Of a stretch of 62,276 nt of DNA, positions 17,468-26,359 are shown in pieces. Every line of letters starts with the position of its first letter. The stretch's first letter is position 1. Made by a program: the position numbers and the translations under genes. Source of the stretch: Candidatus Gastranaerophilales bacterium (GTDB taxonomy: Bacteria > Cyanobacteriota > Vampirovibrionia > Gastranaerophilales > JAILCC01); assembly GCA_028696075.1 (NCBI GenBank), contig JAQVHS010000011.1:1-62276 (forward strand), read 5' to 3'. Below the pieces are notes generated by a model. That model was not told where the DNA came from. It made no database searches and saw nothing but the letters and a program-made list of their open reading frames with translations.

Positions 17468-18437
17468 GATGGTTTTTGTGCCAATTCCAGGCTGTTGAAA
17501 TTATTTCTTCAATATTTGTATATTGAGGCTGCCAGCCTAAAATTGATTTGGCTTTTTCACTTGAAGCTACAAGTTTAGCCGGGTCGCCTGCCCTTCTTGG
17601 TTCCGTTTTTGCGGGGATTGGATGAGATGTAACTTTTCTTGCCGTTTCTATGACTTCTTTTACGCTGAAACCTATGCTGTTGCCAAGGTTAAAAATATTG
17701 CTTTCATTACCTTCTTGCAAATAATTCACTGCTAAAATATGAGCTTGCGCCAAATCAGTTACATGTATGTAATCTCTTATACAAGTGCCGTCCTTGGTAT
17801 CATAATCATCACCGTAAATGCTTATAAACTCTCTCTGTCCGTTTGGAACCTGCAAAATCAGAGGTATCAGATGGGTTTCTGTTGTGTGGGCTTCTCCTAT
17901 TTTGCCGCTTATATGAGCGCCCGACGCATTGAAGTAACGCAAAGATACAAATTTTATATTATGTGCCAACGAAACCCATTTGAAGAGTTTTTCCATAGCA
18001 AGTTTTGTTTCACCGTAGGTATTTGTCGGGTTTGCGTTATCGGTTTCGAGAATTGGGATGTTTTCAGGTTCGCCGTAAACAGCAGCGGTAGATGAAAATA
18101 CTATTTTGTTAACGTTATTTTCAACCATTGATTTTAAAAGCATCATAGTGCCGTAAAGGTTATTGTCGTAATATTCCAGCGGTTTTGTCATACTTTCGCC
18201 TACAAGCGAATTTGCCGCAAAATGTATAACCGCATCGATTTTTTCTTTTTGAAATAAGTTATCTAAGAAGTCCTTATCCCTTATATCTCCCCGATAAAAT
18301 CTTGCCCCGGTCGGGATAGCCTCTATATGCCCGGTTTGCAGGTTATCCGCAATAACGGTATCAATGCCTTTTGCTATAAGTTCATACGCCGTATGAGAGC
18401 CTATATAGCCTGCTCCGCCTGGTATTAATAAGGCCAT
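17445..18437 (-). CDS. galE: UDP-glucose 4-epimerase
   Basis: Interconverts UDP-glucose and UDP-galactose with bound NAD, supplying surface polysaccharide precursors. The 330-residue SDR enzyme has the NAD loop GGAGYIGSHTAYEL near residue 7, FSSTAAVYGEP near 118 with the catalytic Ser/Thr, and the YxxxK pair in TYGETKLAMEK near 141. RYFNASGA and CIRDYIHVTDLAQAHI follow as in GalE. CGGAGAAG precedes the ATG. It stands alone, without other sugar-nucleotide genes. Confidence 0.95.
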   Translation of the reverse strand: MALLIPGGAGYIGSHTAYELIAKGIDTVIADNLQTGHIEAIPTGARFYRGDIRDKDFLDNLFQKEKIDAVIHFAANSLVGESMTKPLEYYDNNLYGTMMLLKSMVENNVNKIVFSSTAAVYGEPENIPILETDNANPTNTYGETKLAMEKLFKWVSLAHNIKFVSLRYFNASGAHISGKIGEAHTTETHLIPLILQVPNGQREFISIYGDDYDTKDGTCIRDYIHVTDLAQAHILAVNYLQEGNESNIFNLGNSIGFSVKEVIETARKVTSHPIPAKTEPRRAGDPAKLVASSEKAKSILGWQPQYTNIEEIISTAWNWHKNHPNGFFGE

Positions 18438-18501
18438 TTTGCTTCTCCGATTAAATCTTCGTTCTAATTATATGATAAGATTTCACAAAAGTACAATGAA
18501 A

Positions 18502-19194
18502 TTAGTCTTTATAGGTGGCTTTGTAGCCTTTGTGGCAGTGTGCGCTGTCGCAAAACGGTTTGTTTTTTGAGTTTCCGCAGCGGCAAAGTGTTTGGTCGTT
18601 TCTTATTTCATAACTTTTGCCATTTATGCTTTCTACTCTGATACTGCCTTTTACCCATATAGGACCGCTTATTTCGAGTCCTTCATCCTCCAAAATAGAA
18701 ATTTCCTGAGGCGATATATCTTCTATAACAGTTCCGTTTTTATCGGTTATTATAAATCTGCCTGCCGGGCAAAGATTAGCTTGCCTTATTACTTCTTTTT
18801 GTGCTTCTTCTGTTTCTTCAAAAATTAAATTCCAGATAGTTCCTTTTGCATCGCAAAATCTGGCTGAAGCGCATAAGTCCTCATTGTCTTTTAAAATTAA
18901 ACCGGCACCTTCATAAACTACGGTATTATTAATAACCGGTTCAAAAGAAGCTGTTTCTGTCCCGTCAAAATTATCTTTGGTATGCTCTCCATCACAAAAC
19001 GGCGCATTCTTAGTTTTGCCGCATCGGCATAGTGCTGCGGGGAATTTTTTGATTTCAAAAATTCTGCCTTGCCGGTACTCTATCGCTATATTTTCTTCAT
19101 CGCTTATTATTATTTCTTCATTGATTTTTGGAATGCCATACAGAAGGTAAGGTCCGTCTTTTGTTACTTTGATATAGATTTCTTTTGGCTGCAT
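18502..19194 (-). CDS. Protein with two CDGSH-type 2Fe-2S domains
   Basis: About 230 residues carrying two CDGSH iron-sulfur motifs, C-x-C-x2-T/S-x3-P-x-C-D-x2-H. They are CRCGKTKNAPFCDGEH near residue 57 and CRCGNSKNKPFCDSAH near residue 206, the latter nearly at the C-terminus. Each supplies the three Cys and one His ligands of a labile 2Fe-2S cluster. Between them is a segment with a (Y)EGAGLILKDNEDLCASARFCD pattern and CPAGRF, as in Fe-S binding domains fused to CDGSH proteins. A TTG start at 19212 would add six residues; the ATG at 19194 is preferred. No signal peptide, so cytoplasmic. A redox or Fe-S handling role is likely; the exact function is unknown. Confidence 0.85.
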   Translation of the reverse strand: MQPKEIYIKVTKDGPYLLYGIPKINEEIIISDEENIAIEYRQGRIFEIKKFPAALCRCGKTKNAPFCDGEHTKDNFDGTETASFEPVINNTVVYEGAGLILKDNEDLCASARFCDAKGTIWNLIFEETEEAQKEVIRQANLCPAGRFIITDKNGTVIEDISPQEISILEDEGLEISGPIWVKGSIRVESINGKSYEIRNDQTLCRCGNSKNKPFCDSAHCHKGYKATYKD

Positions 19195-19315
19195 TTGAAA
19201 ATTTTCTCTCAATTTTTATCCAAATATGATACTTTGTGACTTATTATAATGATATTGGACAATTGAATATTTAACAAGTAATATTATAATAAAATTGTAT
19301 AAAGTCAGGTGAACT

Positions 19316-19864
19316 ATGAAAATTTTTGTATTGAACGGGCATAAGTATTATCCTTTTGCGGAAGGAAAGTTAAACAAGACACTTTTTGATAAGATTGTAG
19401 AGATTGTTTCCAAAAACAATGAAGTCAAAACTACTATTGTTGAGCAGGGCTATGATATTGACGAAGAAATAGAAAAATTTCAATGGGCAGATGTTATTAT
19501 TTTTCAAACGCCTATGAACTGGTTTTCTGTTCCCTGGATTTTAAAAAAATACTTTGATGAAGTATACAGGTATGGCGCTTTTTACGCCGCTTCCGAGGCT
19601 TACGGTGAAGGCGGACTTATGAAAGGTAAAAAATACATGTATTCAATTACCTGTAATATCTCGGAAAAAGATTTTGAGAAGCCTAATACTTTCTTTGACG
19701 GTAAACAAATTGAAGATATTATTTTACCTTTGCACAAATTGCAGCAATTTTGCGGTATGACACCTGTTAAAGCCTTTTTTGCCTTTGATGTTGTGCATAA
19801 TCCTGATGTGCCGAAGTATTTAGAAGAGTTAGAGGCTCATATCAGCGCTAATATATTGGTTTAA
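19316..19864 (+). CDS. Flavodoxin-fold NAD(P)H:quinone oxidoreductase, MdaB-like
   Basis: A 182-residue cytoplasmic flavoprotein of the NQO/MdaB group. The FMN/FAD-binding start VLNGHKYYPFAEGKLNKTL is near residue 4, and FQTPMNWFSVPWILKKYFDEVY near 60-80 is characteristic of MdaB-type quinone reductases. It likely reduces quinones by two electrons at the cost of NAD(P)H, limiting radical formation. AGGTGA precedes the ATG. Its position near the CDGSH and flavodiiron genes supports a stress or redox role, though each appears to be a separate transcript. Confidence 0.86.
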   Translation: MKIFVLNGHKYYPFAEGKLNKTLFDKIVEIVSKNNEVKTTIVEQGYDIDEEIEKFQWADVIIFQTPMNWFSVPWILKKYFDEVYRYGAFYAASEAYGEGGLMKGKKYMYSITCNISEKDFEKPNTFFDGKQIEDIILPLHKLQQFCGMTPVKAFFAFDVVHNPDVPKYLEELEAHISANILV

Positions 19865-20005
19865 CTGAATTTAGAGTGACAACTCTTAAGCTTTTCACCT
19901 CTTAAGCCCTTAAGCCCAATCCCAGCCTCTCAGCTGTCTAGCTTCCTCTTTTTTAATATTAAGAAAAATTAATTTTTTGCACTATTTTTTGTAAGGTGAT
20001 TTAAT

Positions 20006-20089
20006 ATGTTTGTTAATAGTCTAACCATTCCTTTCTTGACTAATGCGGCCGCTATCGGTCGCTTTATTTTGCAAATTATTAATGTATAA
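20006..20089 (+). CDS. Possible 27-residue peptide
   Basis: ATG at 20006 with AAGGTG about 8 bases upstream opens a 27-codon frame (MFVNSLTIPFLTNAAAIGRF...). Its last codons overlap the predicted promoter of the next gene. The upstream sequence has no other gene. Translation is uncertain; it is recorded because the ribosome binding site is good and the region is otherwise empty. Confidence 0.25.
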   Translation: MFVNSLTIPFLTNAAAIGRFILQIINV

Positions 20090-20096
20090 TTATAAT
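20069..20096 (+). promoter_or_regulatory. Predicted promoter of the 163-residue membrane protein gene
   Basis: TTGCAA (20069-20074) and TATAAT (20091-20096) are 16 bases apart, giving a very short leader with AGAGG before the ATG at 20114. The -35 hexamer is the same as in the adhE promoter. Confidence 0.65.
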
Positions 20097-20113
20097 AATT
20101 AAAAGAGGTAAAA

Positions 20114-20605
20114 ATGCTCAACAGATTACCTGACTATATAAAACCGACTGTTTTTCAAAGCTCCGTCTTAGGCGCTGTCCTTGGGGTATTGCTTTTAATT
20201 CCTATTGTGAATTTTCTTACGATTTTTATTTTTTGGCTGGCAGGCGCCCTTATAGTGATTTCTTTAAAATACAATAAATTGGCAGGGCATCTGGAAAACA
20301 GAGAAGGTATTGTTATAGGCTCTATATCGGGCATGTTGACGGTAGTAGTTGCAAGTCTTGTATTTATACCATTGTCTGTTATCACCGGGCTTATTTTTAA
20401 AACAGCAAGCATAGCAGGTTTTTTAACCGCGTCTTTTGTTAACTCGGTTTTTTCTTTATTCGTCCTTTTTATCTTTGTTCTTTTTATCGGACTTATGAAT
20501 ATTGTTTTTACGATAGCATCCGCTCTTTTAGCAATTTATATTATTAACAGTTATATTGAACCTAAAGAGGAAGAAGAAATAGCTGAATTTAAAATAGATT
20601 TATAG
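20114..20605 (+). CDS. Hypothetical integral membrane protein
   Basis: A 163-residue protein with about four hydrophobic segments: near residues 18-32 and 36-52, a long one near 70-105, and one near 112-148. It ends in an acidic tail (EPKEEEEIAEF). Many Gly and Ala residues in the membrane parts (GAVLGVLLLIPIVNF, GSISGMLTVVVASL) resemble glycine-zipper or DUF5518-like small membrane proteins, but this is only a resemblance. It has its own strong promoter and lies 76 bases before the flavodiiron gene. No function can be given. Confidence 0.68.
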   Translation: MLNRLPDYIKPTVFQSSVLGAVLGVLLLIPIVNFLTIFIFWLAGALIVISLKYNKLAGHLENREGIVIGSISGMLTVVVASLVFIPLSVITGLIFKTASIAGFLTASFVNSVFSLFVLFIFVLFIGLMNIVFTIASALLAIYIINSYIEPKEEEEIAEFKIDL

Positions 20606-20681
20606 TTAGGGTATCCGGGTTACTATTTAAAACTCCTTTTCTCTGTTGTATTATTAGAAAAAGACAAACAGGAGAGATAAC

Positions 20682-21851
20682 ATGATTCAAGAAATAGTTA
20701 AAAACATTTATTATTGCGGTATAAAAGATGTGCAGAGAAAGCTTTTTGATGAATTGATACCCCTTCCCCAAGGTACTTCTTATAACTCTTATGTTGTCGA
20801 AGGTACGGAAAAAACAGCGCTTATTGATACTTGTTATCCGCCTAAAATTAATGAATATATAGAAAATTTAACCAAAAATGTAAAAAAGATTGATTATATT
20901 ATCGCAAACCACGGAGAACAAGACCACTCCGGCACTATTTTTGCTGTTTTGGAAAAATATCCCGATGCTATAGTGGTTACGAACGCTAAATGCAAAGAAA
21001 TTATACAGGATATGGTTCATGTTGAAGAAGACAAATTCAAAGTTGTATGCGACAACGAAGAACTTGAACTGGGCGGTAAAACTCTGCAGTTTAAAATAGC
21101 GCCCTGGGTACACTGGCCTGATACGATGTTCACTTATATTAAAGAGGATGAGCTTCTTTTTACATGTGATTTTTTGGGTGCGCATTATACCCAATTTGAT
21201 TTGTATTCTGATGATTCACAGGAGCTTTTGGAAGCGGCAAAACGCTATTATGCAGAAATTATGATGCCGTTTAGGACTTTTTGCAAAAAATACGTGCAAA
21301 TGATAAAAGATATGAATGTAAAAACTATTTGTCCCAGCCATGGCGCTGTTTATAAAAACCCTTCATTTATTCTTGATGCTTATGAAAAATGGACCTGCGA
21401 CACTCCTGAAAATATAGTCGTATTACCCTATGTTTCAATGTACGGCAGTACCAAGCTTCTTGTTGAAGATTTGAAATCCAAGCTTGAGGCAAAAGGTATT
21501 ACAGTAAAAGTATTTGACTTAATTCAGGCTGATATAGGAGAAATAGCAGTTGCTTTAGTTGATGCAGCTACCTTAGTGTTAGGTTCATCAATGGTTTTAG
21601 CAGGACCTCATCCGGCTGCTGTTTATGCGGCGTTCTTTGTCAATGCGCTAAGGCCAAAACTAAAAAATGTGTCGATTATCGGCTCTTACGGCTGGGGCGG
21701 AAACCTTGCAGGAAAACTGCAAGATATTTTAGCTCCGCTGAAGCTTCAAAGCCTTGAAGGTGTGATTATAAAAGGCAAACCTAAAGAAGAAGACTTTAAG
21801 AAGCTGGATGCCTTGGTTGATGCTATTTGTGAAAAACACGCTGAATTATAG
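20682..21851 (+). CDS. A-type flavodiiron protein (FprA family oxygen/NO reductase)
   Basis: Reduces O2 to water, or NO to N2O, protecting anaerobes. The 389-residue protein has the metallo-beta-lactamase-like diiron domain first: HGEQDHSG near residue 79 supplies H-x-E-x-D-H ligands, HWPDTMFTY near 146 and CDFLGAHYTQ near 164 supply others, and SHGAVYKN near 224 the last His. The flavodoxin domain follows (VSMYGSTKLLVEDL near 248). CAGGAGAG precedes the ATG. No rubredoxin domain is fused, so an external rubredoxin or similar donor is needed. The end lies back-to-back with alr. Confidence 0.93.
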   Translation: MIQEIVKNIYYCGIKDVQRKLFDELIPLPQGTSYNSYVVEGTEKTALIDTCYPPKINEYIENLTKNVKKIDYIIANHGEQDHSGTIFAVLEKYPDAIVVTNAKCKEIIQDMVHVEEDKFKVVCDNEELELGGKTLQFKIAPWVHWPDTMFTYIKEDELLFTCDFLGAHYTQFDLYSDDSQELLEAAKRYYAEIMMPFRTFCKKYVQMIKDMNVKTICPSHGAVYKNPSFILDAYEKWTCDTPENIVVLPYVSMYGSTKLLVEDLKSKLEAKGITVKVFDLIQADIGEIAVALVDAATLVLGSSMVLAGPHPAAVYAAFFVNALRPKLKNVSIIGSYGWGGNLAGKLQDILAPLKLQSLEGVIIKGKPKEEDFKKLDALVDAICEKHAEL

Positions 21852-22985
21852 TTATCTTGAATAAACTCTGGGTAGTCTTGCTTTTAAACGGCAGGTTAAT
21901 TCATAGTTAATTGTGTTGAGCAGCTTTGCCCATTCATCAATAAAAATTGTGTTTACGCCGTCTGTTCCGATAAGGGTTACCACATCGCCTATATGAACGT
22001 TTTCGACGTCGCTTACATCAAACATCATTTGGTCCATGGTAATATTGCCGATTTGTTTTACTTTTTTACCGTTTATCAGTCCGTAAATCTTATTTGATAA
22101 CGCTCTTGAAACACCATCGGCATATCCTACGGGAATTGTAGCTATTTTGGTGGGGTTATGGTCTGTTTTATAGCTGTAACCGTAACTTACACCCAAATCG
22201 GACTCTATCTCTTTCAGGTGGACTATTCTTGCTTTTAAGCTCATGGCAGGTTTCAAGGAAGGAACACTGTTAACGTTAGATGATAAATCAGGCATGAGCC
22301 CGTAAATGGCTATTCCTGAGCGTACCATATCGAATTGTTTGCCTTGGTAGCTCATTATTCCTGCTGAATTTAGGATATGAGCGGGAATAAAAGGGAATTC
22401 TTCTCTTATCGGCTCAAAGTTGCTGAATTGCATTTCAGAGATTATTTCATCCTCGGCACATGCTAAATGGCTGAAAATACTTCTTAATTCTACTTCTTTT
22501 GTGCTTATTACCTTGTTAATAAATGAAGATGCTTCTTTATAGGTCAAACCTATTCTGTGCATGCCTGTATCTATCTTGATATGGACTTTGGGCTTTATTT
22601 TTAAATGTTCAAAGGTATTAACGCAGGCGGTTAAATGTTCTTGAGTAAAAATAGAAAGCTCAAGGTCATTTTCAACGGCGCTTGCTACAGACCAGGACGG
22701 AGCAGTACCAAGAACGAGTATTGGAGCAGATACCCCGCTGTTTCTCAGTTCTATTCCTTCGTCTACCGAAGCCACCCCTAAAACATCAACGCCTGAAGCA
22801 AGCAGCGTTGGCGCTGCCATGGTAGAGCCGTGTCCGTACGCATCTGCTTTTACAACCGCAAGAAATTTTGTTTTTTCATTGCAAAGCCTTAACATAGCGG
22901 AAATATTATGCTCAATAGCCCCGAGATTTACTTCTACCCAGGCATCTCTTCTTGTTTGCAGGTAAGGTTGTCTTAGTTTTGACAT
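21852..22985 (-). CDS. alr: Alanine racemase
   Basis: PLP enzyme making D-alanine for peptidoglycan. The 377-residue length is normal. The PLP-lysine motif (AVVKADAYGHGS) is near residue 44, the catalytic Tyr region (GVSYGYSYKTDHNP) near 268, and KVHIKIDTGMHRIGL near 132 lines the active site. The C-terminal barrel contains IGNITMDQMMFDVSD, typical of the family. It is transcribed away from cimA and ends directly next to the flavodiiron gene. Confidence 0.96.
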   Translation of the reverse strand: MSKLRQPYLQTRRDAWVEVNLGAIEHNISAMLRLCNEKTKFLAVVKADAYGHGSTMAAPTLLASGVDVLGVASVDEGIELRNSGVSAPILVLGTAPSWSVASAVENDLELSIFTQEHLTACVNTFEHLKIKPKVHIKIDTGMHRIGLTYKEASSFINKVISTKEVELRSIFSHLACAEDEIISEMQFSNFEPIREEFPFIPAHILNSAGIMSYQGKQFDMVRSGIAIYGLMPDLSSNVNSVPSLKPAMSLKARIVHLKEIESDLGVSYGYSYKTDHNPTKIATIPVGYADGVSRALSNKIYGLINGKKVKQIGNITMDQMMFDVSDVENVHIGDVVTLIGTDGVNTIFIDEWAKLLNTINYELTCRLKARLPRVYSR

Positions 22986-23151
22986 TTTTATCTTTCTGTT
23001 AAAATCTTAACTAAATTATACTACTAACACGTTTTAAAACTAATGCACAAATCGAAAAAACAAATTTTCCTGACTTGCGTGGTAATCTTCTTAACTTTAA
23101 TTATTTTTATGTGCTAAAATTATTAATTATACGGAGTTCTGAGATAGCTTT

Positions 23152-24738
23152 ATGAAGATTGAAATTTACGATACGACATTAAGAGATGGCGCACAGGCAG
23201 AAGGGATATCCTATTCTGTAAATGATAAACTCAAAATAGTTAAACTCTTGGACGATTTGGGAGTTTCATATATCGAGCTGGGCTGGCCGGGCGCTAATCC
23301 TAAGGATGAAGAAGTTTTTCAGCTTGTAAAAGATATGGAATTGAAAAACGCTAAAATAACAGCCTTCGGCTGCACCAGAAAACCTAACTGTCCTGCAAGC
23401 GAAGATAAGGTTTTGCAGCAGCTTTTGCTTGCGGATACGGAAACAGTTACAATTTTTGGCAAAACCTGGGATTTCCACGTAGAATACGCTTTAAATACCA
23501 CGCTTGAAGAAAACTTAAATATGATAAAAGACTCTATAGAATATTTGATTTCTAAAGGTAAAAGGGTCTTTTTTGATGCGGAACATTTTTTTGACGGGTA
23601 TAAAAACAACCCCGAATATGCTTTAAAAGCTTTAAAGACAGCTTATGACGCAGGTGCTGCAAGAATTATTCTCTGTGATACAAACGGCGGAAATATTAAC
23701 ACATGCATTTATAAAATGACTAAAACCGTTAAAACCGAGCTTCCTGACGCTTTTTTAGGGGTTCATGTCCATAACGATTCTGATATGGCGGTGGCTTCTT
23801 CTCTGGCTGCTGTTGAAGCCGGTGTAAGGCAGGTACAATGTACTATTAACGGTTACGGCGAGCGCTGCGGAAACGCTAATTTAAGCAGTATTGCCCCTAA
23901 TTTGCAGTTGAAAATGGGGTATGAGGTTTTAGGTGATAATATTGAAAAATTATTTTATGTTTCAAGGCAAATTGCAGAAATTGCGAATAAAAAAATGAAT
24001 AACCACGCACCTTTTGTGGGGATGAGCGCTTTTGCCCATAAAGCCGGAATTCATGCCAGCGGTGTTATGAAGCATTCGGAAACTTACGAACATGTTGCCC
24101 CTGAAAAAATAGGAAACTCAAGAAGGATTTTAGTGAGCGACCAGGCAGGTATGGCAAGTATTAAAGAAAAGTTTAAAAATTTAAGGCTTAACAGCGATAT
24201 ATCGGAAGATGATATCCCGAAAATTATCAAAAGTATAAAAAAGCTTGAATGGGAAGGTTTTGCCTTTGAAGATGCAGATGCTTCGTTTGAAATTCTGCTT
24301 ATGAAAGTCCTTGACAGAATGCCGAATTATTTTGATATTTGCGGTTTTAGGGTTATTGATGATACTATTTCCCAGGCTTATGAAGGATTAAATGCGGAAG
24401 CCTCCGTAAAAATCCAAATAGGAGATGAAGTTGTTCATACCGTAAGTGAAGGTGACGGACCTGTGAATGCTTTGGATAAAGCGCTAAGAAAAGCCTTAAG
24501 GGGGCTTTATCCCGTAATTAATAATTTTAAGCTGTCTGATTTTAAAGTAAGAATTTTAGACTCAACCGAGGGAACGAAAGCAAGTACAAGAGTGCATGTT
24601 GAAACTACCGACGGGTTTAACAGATGGGATACGGTCGGAGTTTCAAGAAACGTAACAGAAGCCGCGTATCTTGCGTTAGTTGACAGTATTATTTTCGGAT
24701 TATTATTAAATAAGACAGAACCGCTGAACGCTAAATAA
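23152..24738 (+). CDS. cimA: (R)-citramalate synthase
   Basis: Condenses pyruvate and acetyl-CoA to citramalate, the entry to the threonine-independent isoleucine pathway. The 528-residue protein has the HMGL-like TIM barrel: YDTTLRDGAQAEGI near residue 4 (metal and catalytic residues), FFDAEHFFDGYKNNPEYA near 143, and VHVHNDSDMAVA near 205 with the metal-binding His pair. The C-terminal LeuA-type regulatory domain (about 400-520) ends in RVHVETTDG. The N-terminal EIYDTTLRDG and the overall length fit the CimA rather than LeuA subfamily. The leuD gene at 39.5 kb could serve the next step with a leuC outside the window. Confidence 0.93.
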   Translation: MKIEIYDTTLRDGAQAEGISYSVNDKLKIVKLLDDLGVSYIELGWPGANPKDEEVFQLVKDMELKNAKITAFGCTRKPNCPASEDKVLQQLLLADTETVTIFGKTWDFHVEYALNTTLEENLNMIKDSIEYLISKGKRVFFDAEHFFDGYKNNPEYALKALKTAYDAGAARIILCDTNGGNINTCIYKMTKTVKTELPDAFLGVHVHNDSDMAVASSLAAVEAGVRQVQCTINGYGERCGNANLSSIAPNLQLKMGYEVLGDNIEKLFYVSRQIAEIANKKMNNHAPFVGMSAFAHKAGIHASGVMKHSETYEHVAPEKIGNSRRILVSDQAGMASIKEKFKNLRLNSDISEDDIPKIIKSIKKLEWEGFAFEDADASFEILLMKVLDRMPNYFDICGFRVIDDTISQAYEGLNAEASVKIQIGDEVVHTVSEGDGPVNALDKALRKALRGLYPVINNFKLSDFKVRILDSTEGTKASTRVHVETTDGFNRWDTVGVSRNVTEAAYLALVDSIIFGLLLNKTEPLNAK

Positions 24739-24815
24739 AGTTCAAAATTCCTTTTCCTGATTGATTGAAAAAGTCTTTTTTAAGGTAAAATAATATTATA
24801 ACGGGGATTAATGTA

Positions 24816-25682
24816 ATGAGAGCAACTTACGGACTAATTCTAATTATTATTACCGGTATTTTTCTATCATCTCCTGCTTATGCAATAAAAATAGGCCTGC
24901 TTGATGATGTTAATAAAACTGCTGTTGCCGTATCTTCGGCCGGAGCTGTGTTTGACAGCAGAACAGGCAGAGAAGTGTACAAGCTTGAGCCTATGAAGCG
25001 CTATCCTCTAAAAGTCCACCGAAATAAGATAGCAATAAATATAGAAGGCAAATATTACACGCTTGGAACCGATAACGTTACTATACGTACGCAGGAGCCG
25101 AGAGGTTTTGTCTTTGTCAAAGGCAGATGGTACAGACAAAATTTAATCATTTCTAAAAAGTTTGACGGTTTGACAGTTATAAATGACATAGATTTAGAAC
25201 TTTATCTGCTTGGGGTTGTTCCTGCTGAAATGCCGAGCGGGTGGAATTTTGAAGCTCACAAGGCACAGGCAATAGCGGCAAGAAGCTATGCTGTAGCTAA
25301 CTTAGGTAAAAGAGCGGCAAGGGGCTATGATTTGAAGGATACTCCCGAAGACCAGGCTTATGGCGGCGCCAACAGCGAAACAAAAAGAACTAACAATGCC
25401 GTTATAGAAACGCAAGGTCAGGTTTTGGTCTGTAATAACAAAGTTATTTCCGCATATTACCATGCCAGCTCCGGCGGTCAAACCAAAAACAGCGGCAAGG
25501 TTTGGAATCAAAACCTTCCTTATTTAAAATCCGTTTCAGGCTTTGATATGGGTGTTCCTAAAAAAGGACATGGAGTGGGAATGAGCCAATACGGCGCTAA
25601 TAACCTTGCTAACAACGGTTATAACGCTTATCAGATTTTAGCTCATTATTATACTAACGTTACACTTGCCCAAATAAATTAA
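24816..25682 (+). CDS. Secreted SpoIID/LytB-domain protein
   Basis: A 288-residue exported protein with a signal peptide (residues about 1-23, ending SSPAYA). It then has the SpoIID domain: DIDLELYLLGVVPAEMPSGW near residue 127, EAHKAQAIAARSYAVANLGK near 149 and the C-terminal GHGVGMSQYGANNLA near 253. In sporulating Firmicutes SpoIID is a lytic transglycosylase acting on denuded glycan, and LytB is an amidase enhancer. The domain also occurs widely in Cyanobacteria and other non-sporulating bacteria. A role in envelope peptidoglycan turnover is inferred. Its end overlaps the convergent gene at 25679 by 4 bases. Confidence 0.88.
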   Translation: MRATYGLILIIITGIFLSSPAYAIKIGLLDDVNKTAVAVSSAGAVFDSRTGREVYKLEPMKRYPLKVHRNKIAINIEGKYYTLGTDNVTIRTQEPRGFVFVKGRWYRQNLIISKKFDGLTVINDIDLELYLLGVVPAEMPSGWNFEAHKAQAIAARSYAVANLGKRAARGYDLKDTPEDQAYGGANSETKRTNNAVIETQGQVLVCNNKVISAYYHASSGGQTKNSGKVWNQNLPYLKSVSGFDMGVPKKGHGVGMSQYGANNLANNGYNAYQILAHYYTNVTLAQIN

Positions 25683-26359
25683 ATTTTTAATCCGCTTGAA
25701 GGCGGGAGGATAGAGGCAGTATCTCTAAATACGGGTCTTTTGACAAACTGCTGCTCGTATTTTTTGAAGTCGACATTTCCAAATTTTTCGTTTATATCAA
25801 GTCTTTGTTCATTAGGTTTGCCCTGTTTTTTCAATTTCCATGTTTGATAAATACTTGCCAGCTTATTTCTTATTATAGGGGTTACAAGATTACAGGCTAC
25901 TACTGACCCTATAATACTTGTAATTAATCCTATCCCTTCAATCGCATTATGTGCTTCGGCGAAATTGTTAGGGCAGGTTTTCCTGACATGGTTGAAAAAC
26001 TCCTGCTGAAGCTTCTCAACCTTGAATGATTTTGGTTTAAAGTCTTTGAGATGTGGAGCAAGAGATTTGGGGATGAATTTTTTGGTTAACACTAATTTTC
26101 TGCCCCAGTCGGTTGCCCTTGAAGTTAAACACCAAAATAACGCGACATTTACCACTCCCTCCATAATTTCCTGAGGGATTAAGAATTTCTTTTCTTTGGA
26201 AGGTATTTTATCATTAATGATAATAGCCCCTACCTGAGCTAAACACGATAAAACCCAGCCTACAGTACTTACGTTTTTTAAGAATGCTGCACGATTATTA
26301 ACACCTTGCTCACAAGCTTTATCCAATAACTGTTTTCCAAAAAGCATCAGTTTATTCAT
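25679..26359 (-). CDS. Hypothetical membrane protein, second gene of a paired unit
   Basis: A 226-residue protein of no family I recognise. Hydrophobic stretches lie near residues 32-48 (VGWVLSCLAQVGAIIIN), 68-80 (VVNVALFWCLTS) and 145-165 (GLITSIIGSVVACNLVTPII), followed by a hydrophilic, Lys-rich C-terminal tail. Its start overlaps the stop of the upstream gene by 4 bases, so the two are co-translated and may form a complex in the membrane. The related build of both proteins (short N-terminal amphipathic part, several weak membrane helices, a NKLASIY or NFLAKKF-type segment) suggests a lineage-specific family. Confidence 0.65.
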   Translation of the reverse strand: MNKLMLFGKQLLDKACEQGVNNRAAFLKNVSTVGWVLSCLAQVGAIIINDKIPSKEKKFLIPQEIMEGVVNVALFWCLTSRATDWGRKLVLTKKFIPKSLAPHLKDFKPKSFKVEKLQQEFFNHVRKTCPNNFAEAHNAIEGIGLITSIIGSVVACNLVTPIIRNKLASIYQTWKLKKQGKPNEQRLDINEKFGNVDFKKYEQQFVKRPVFRDTASILPPSSGLKI

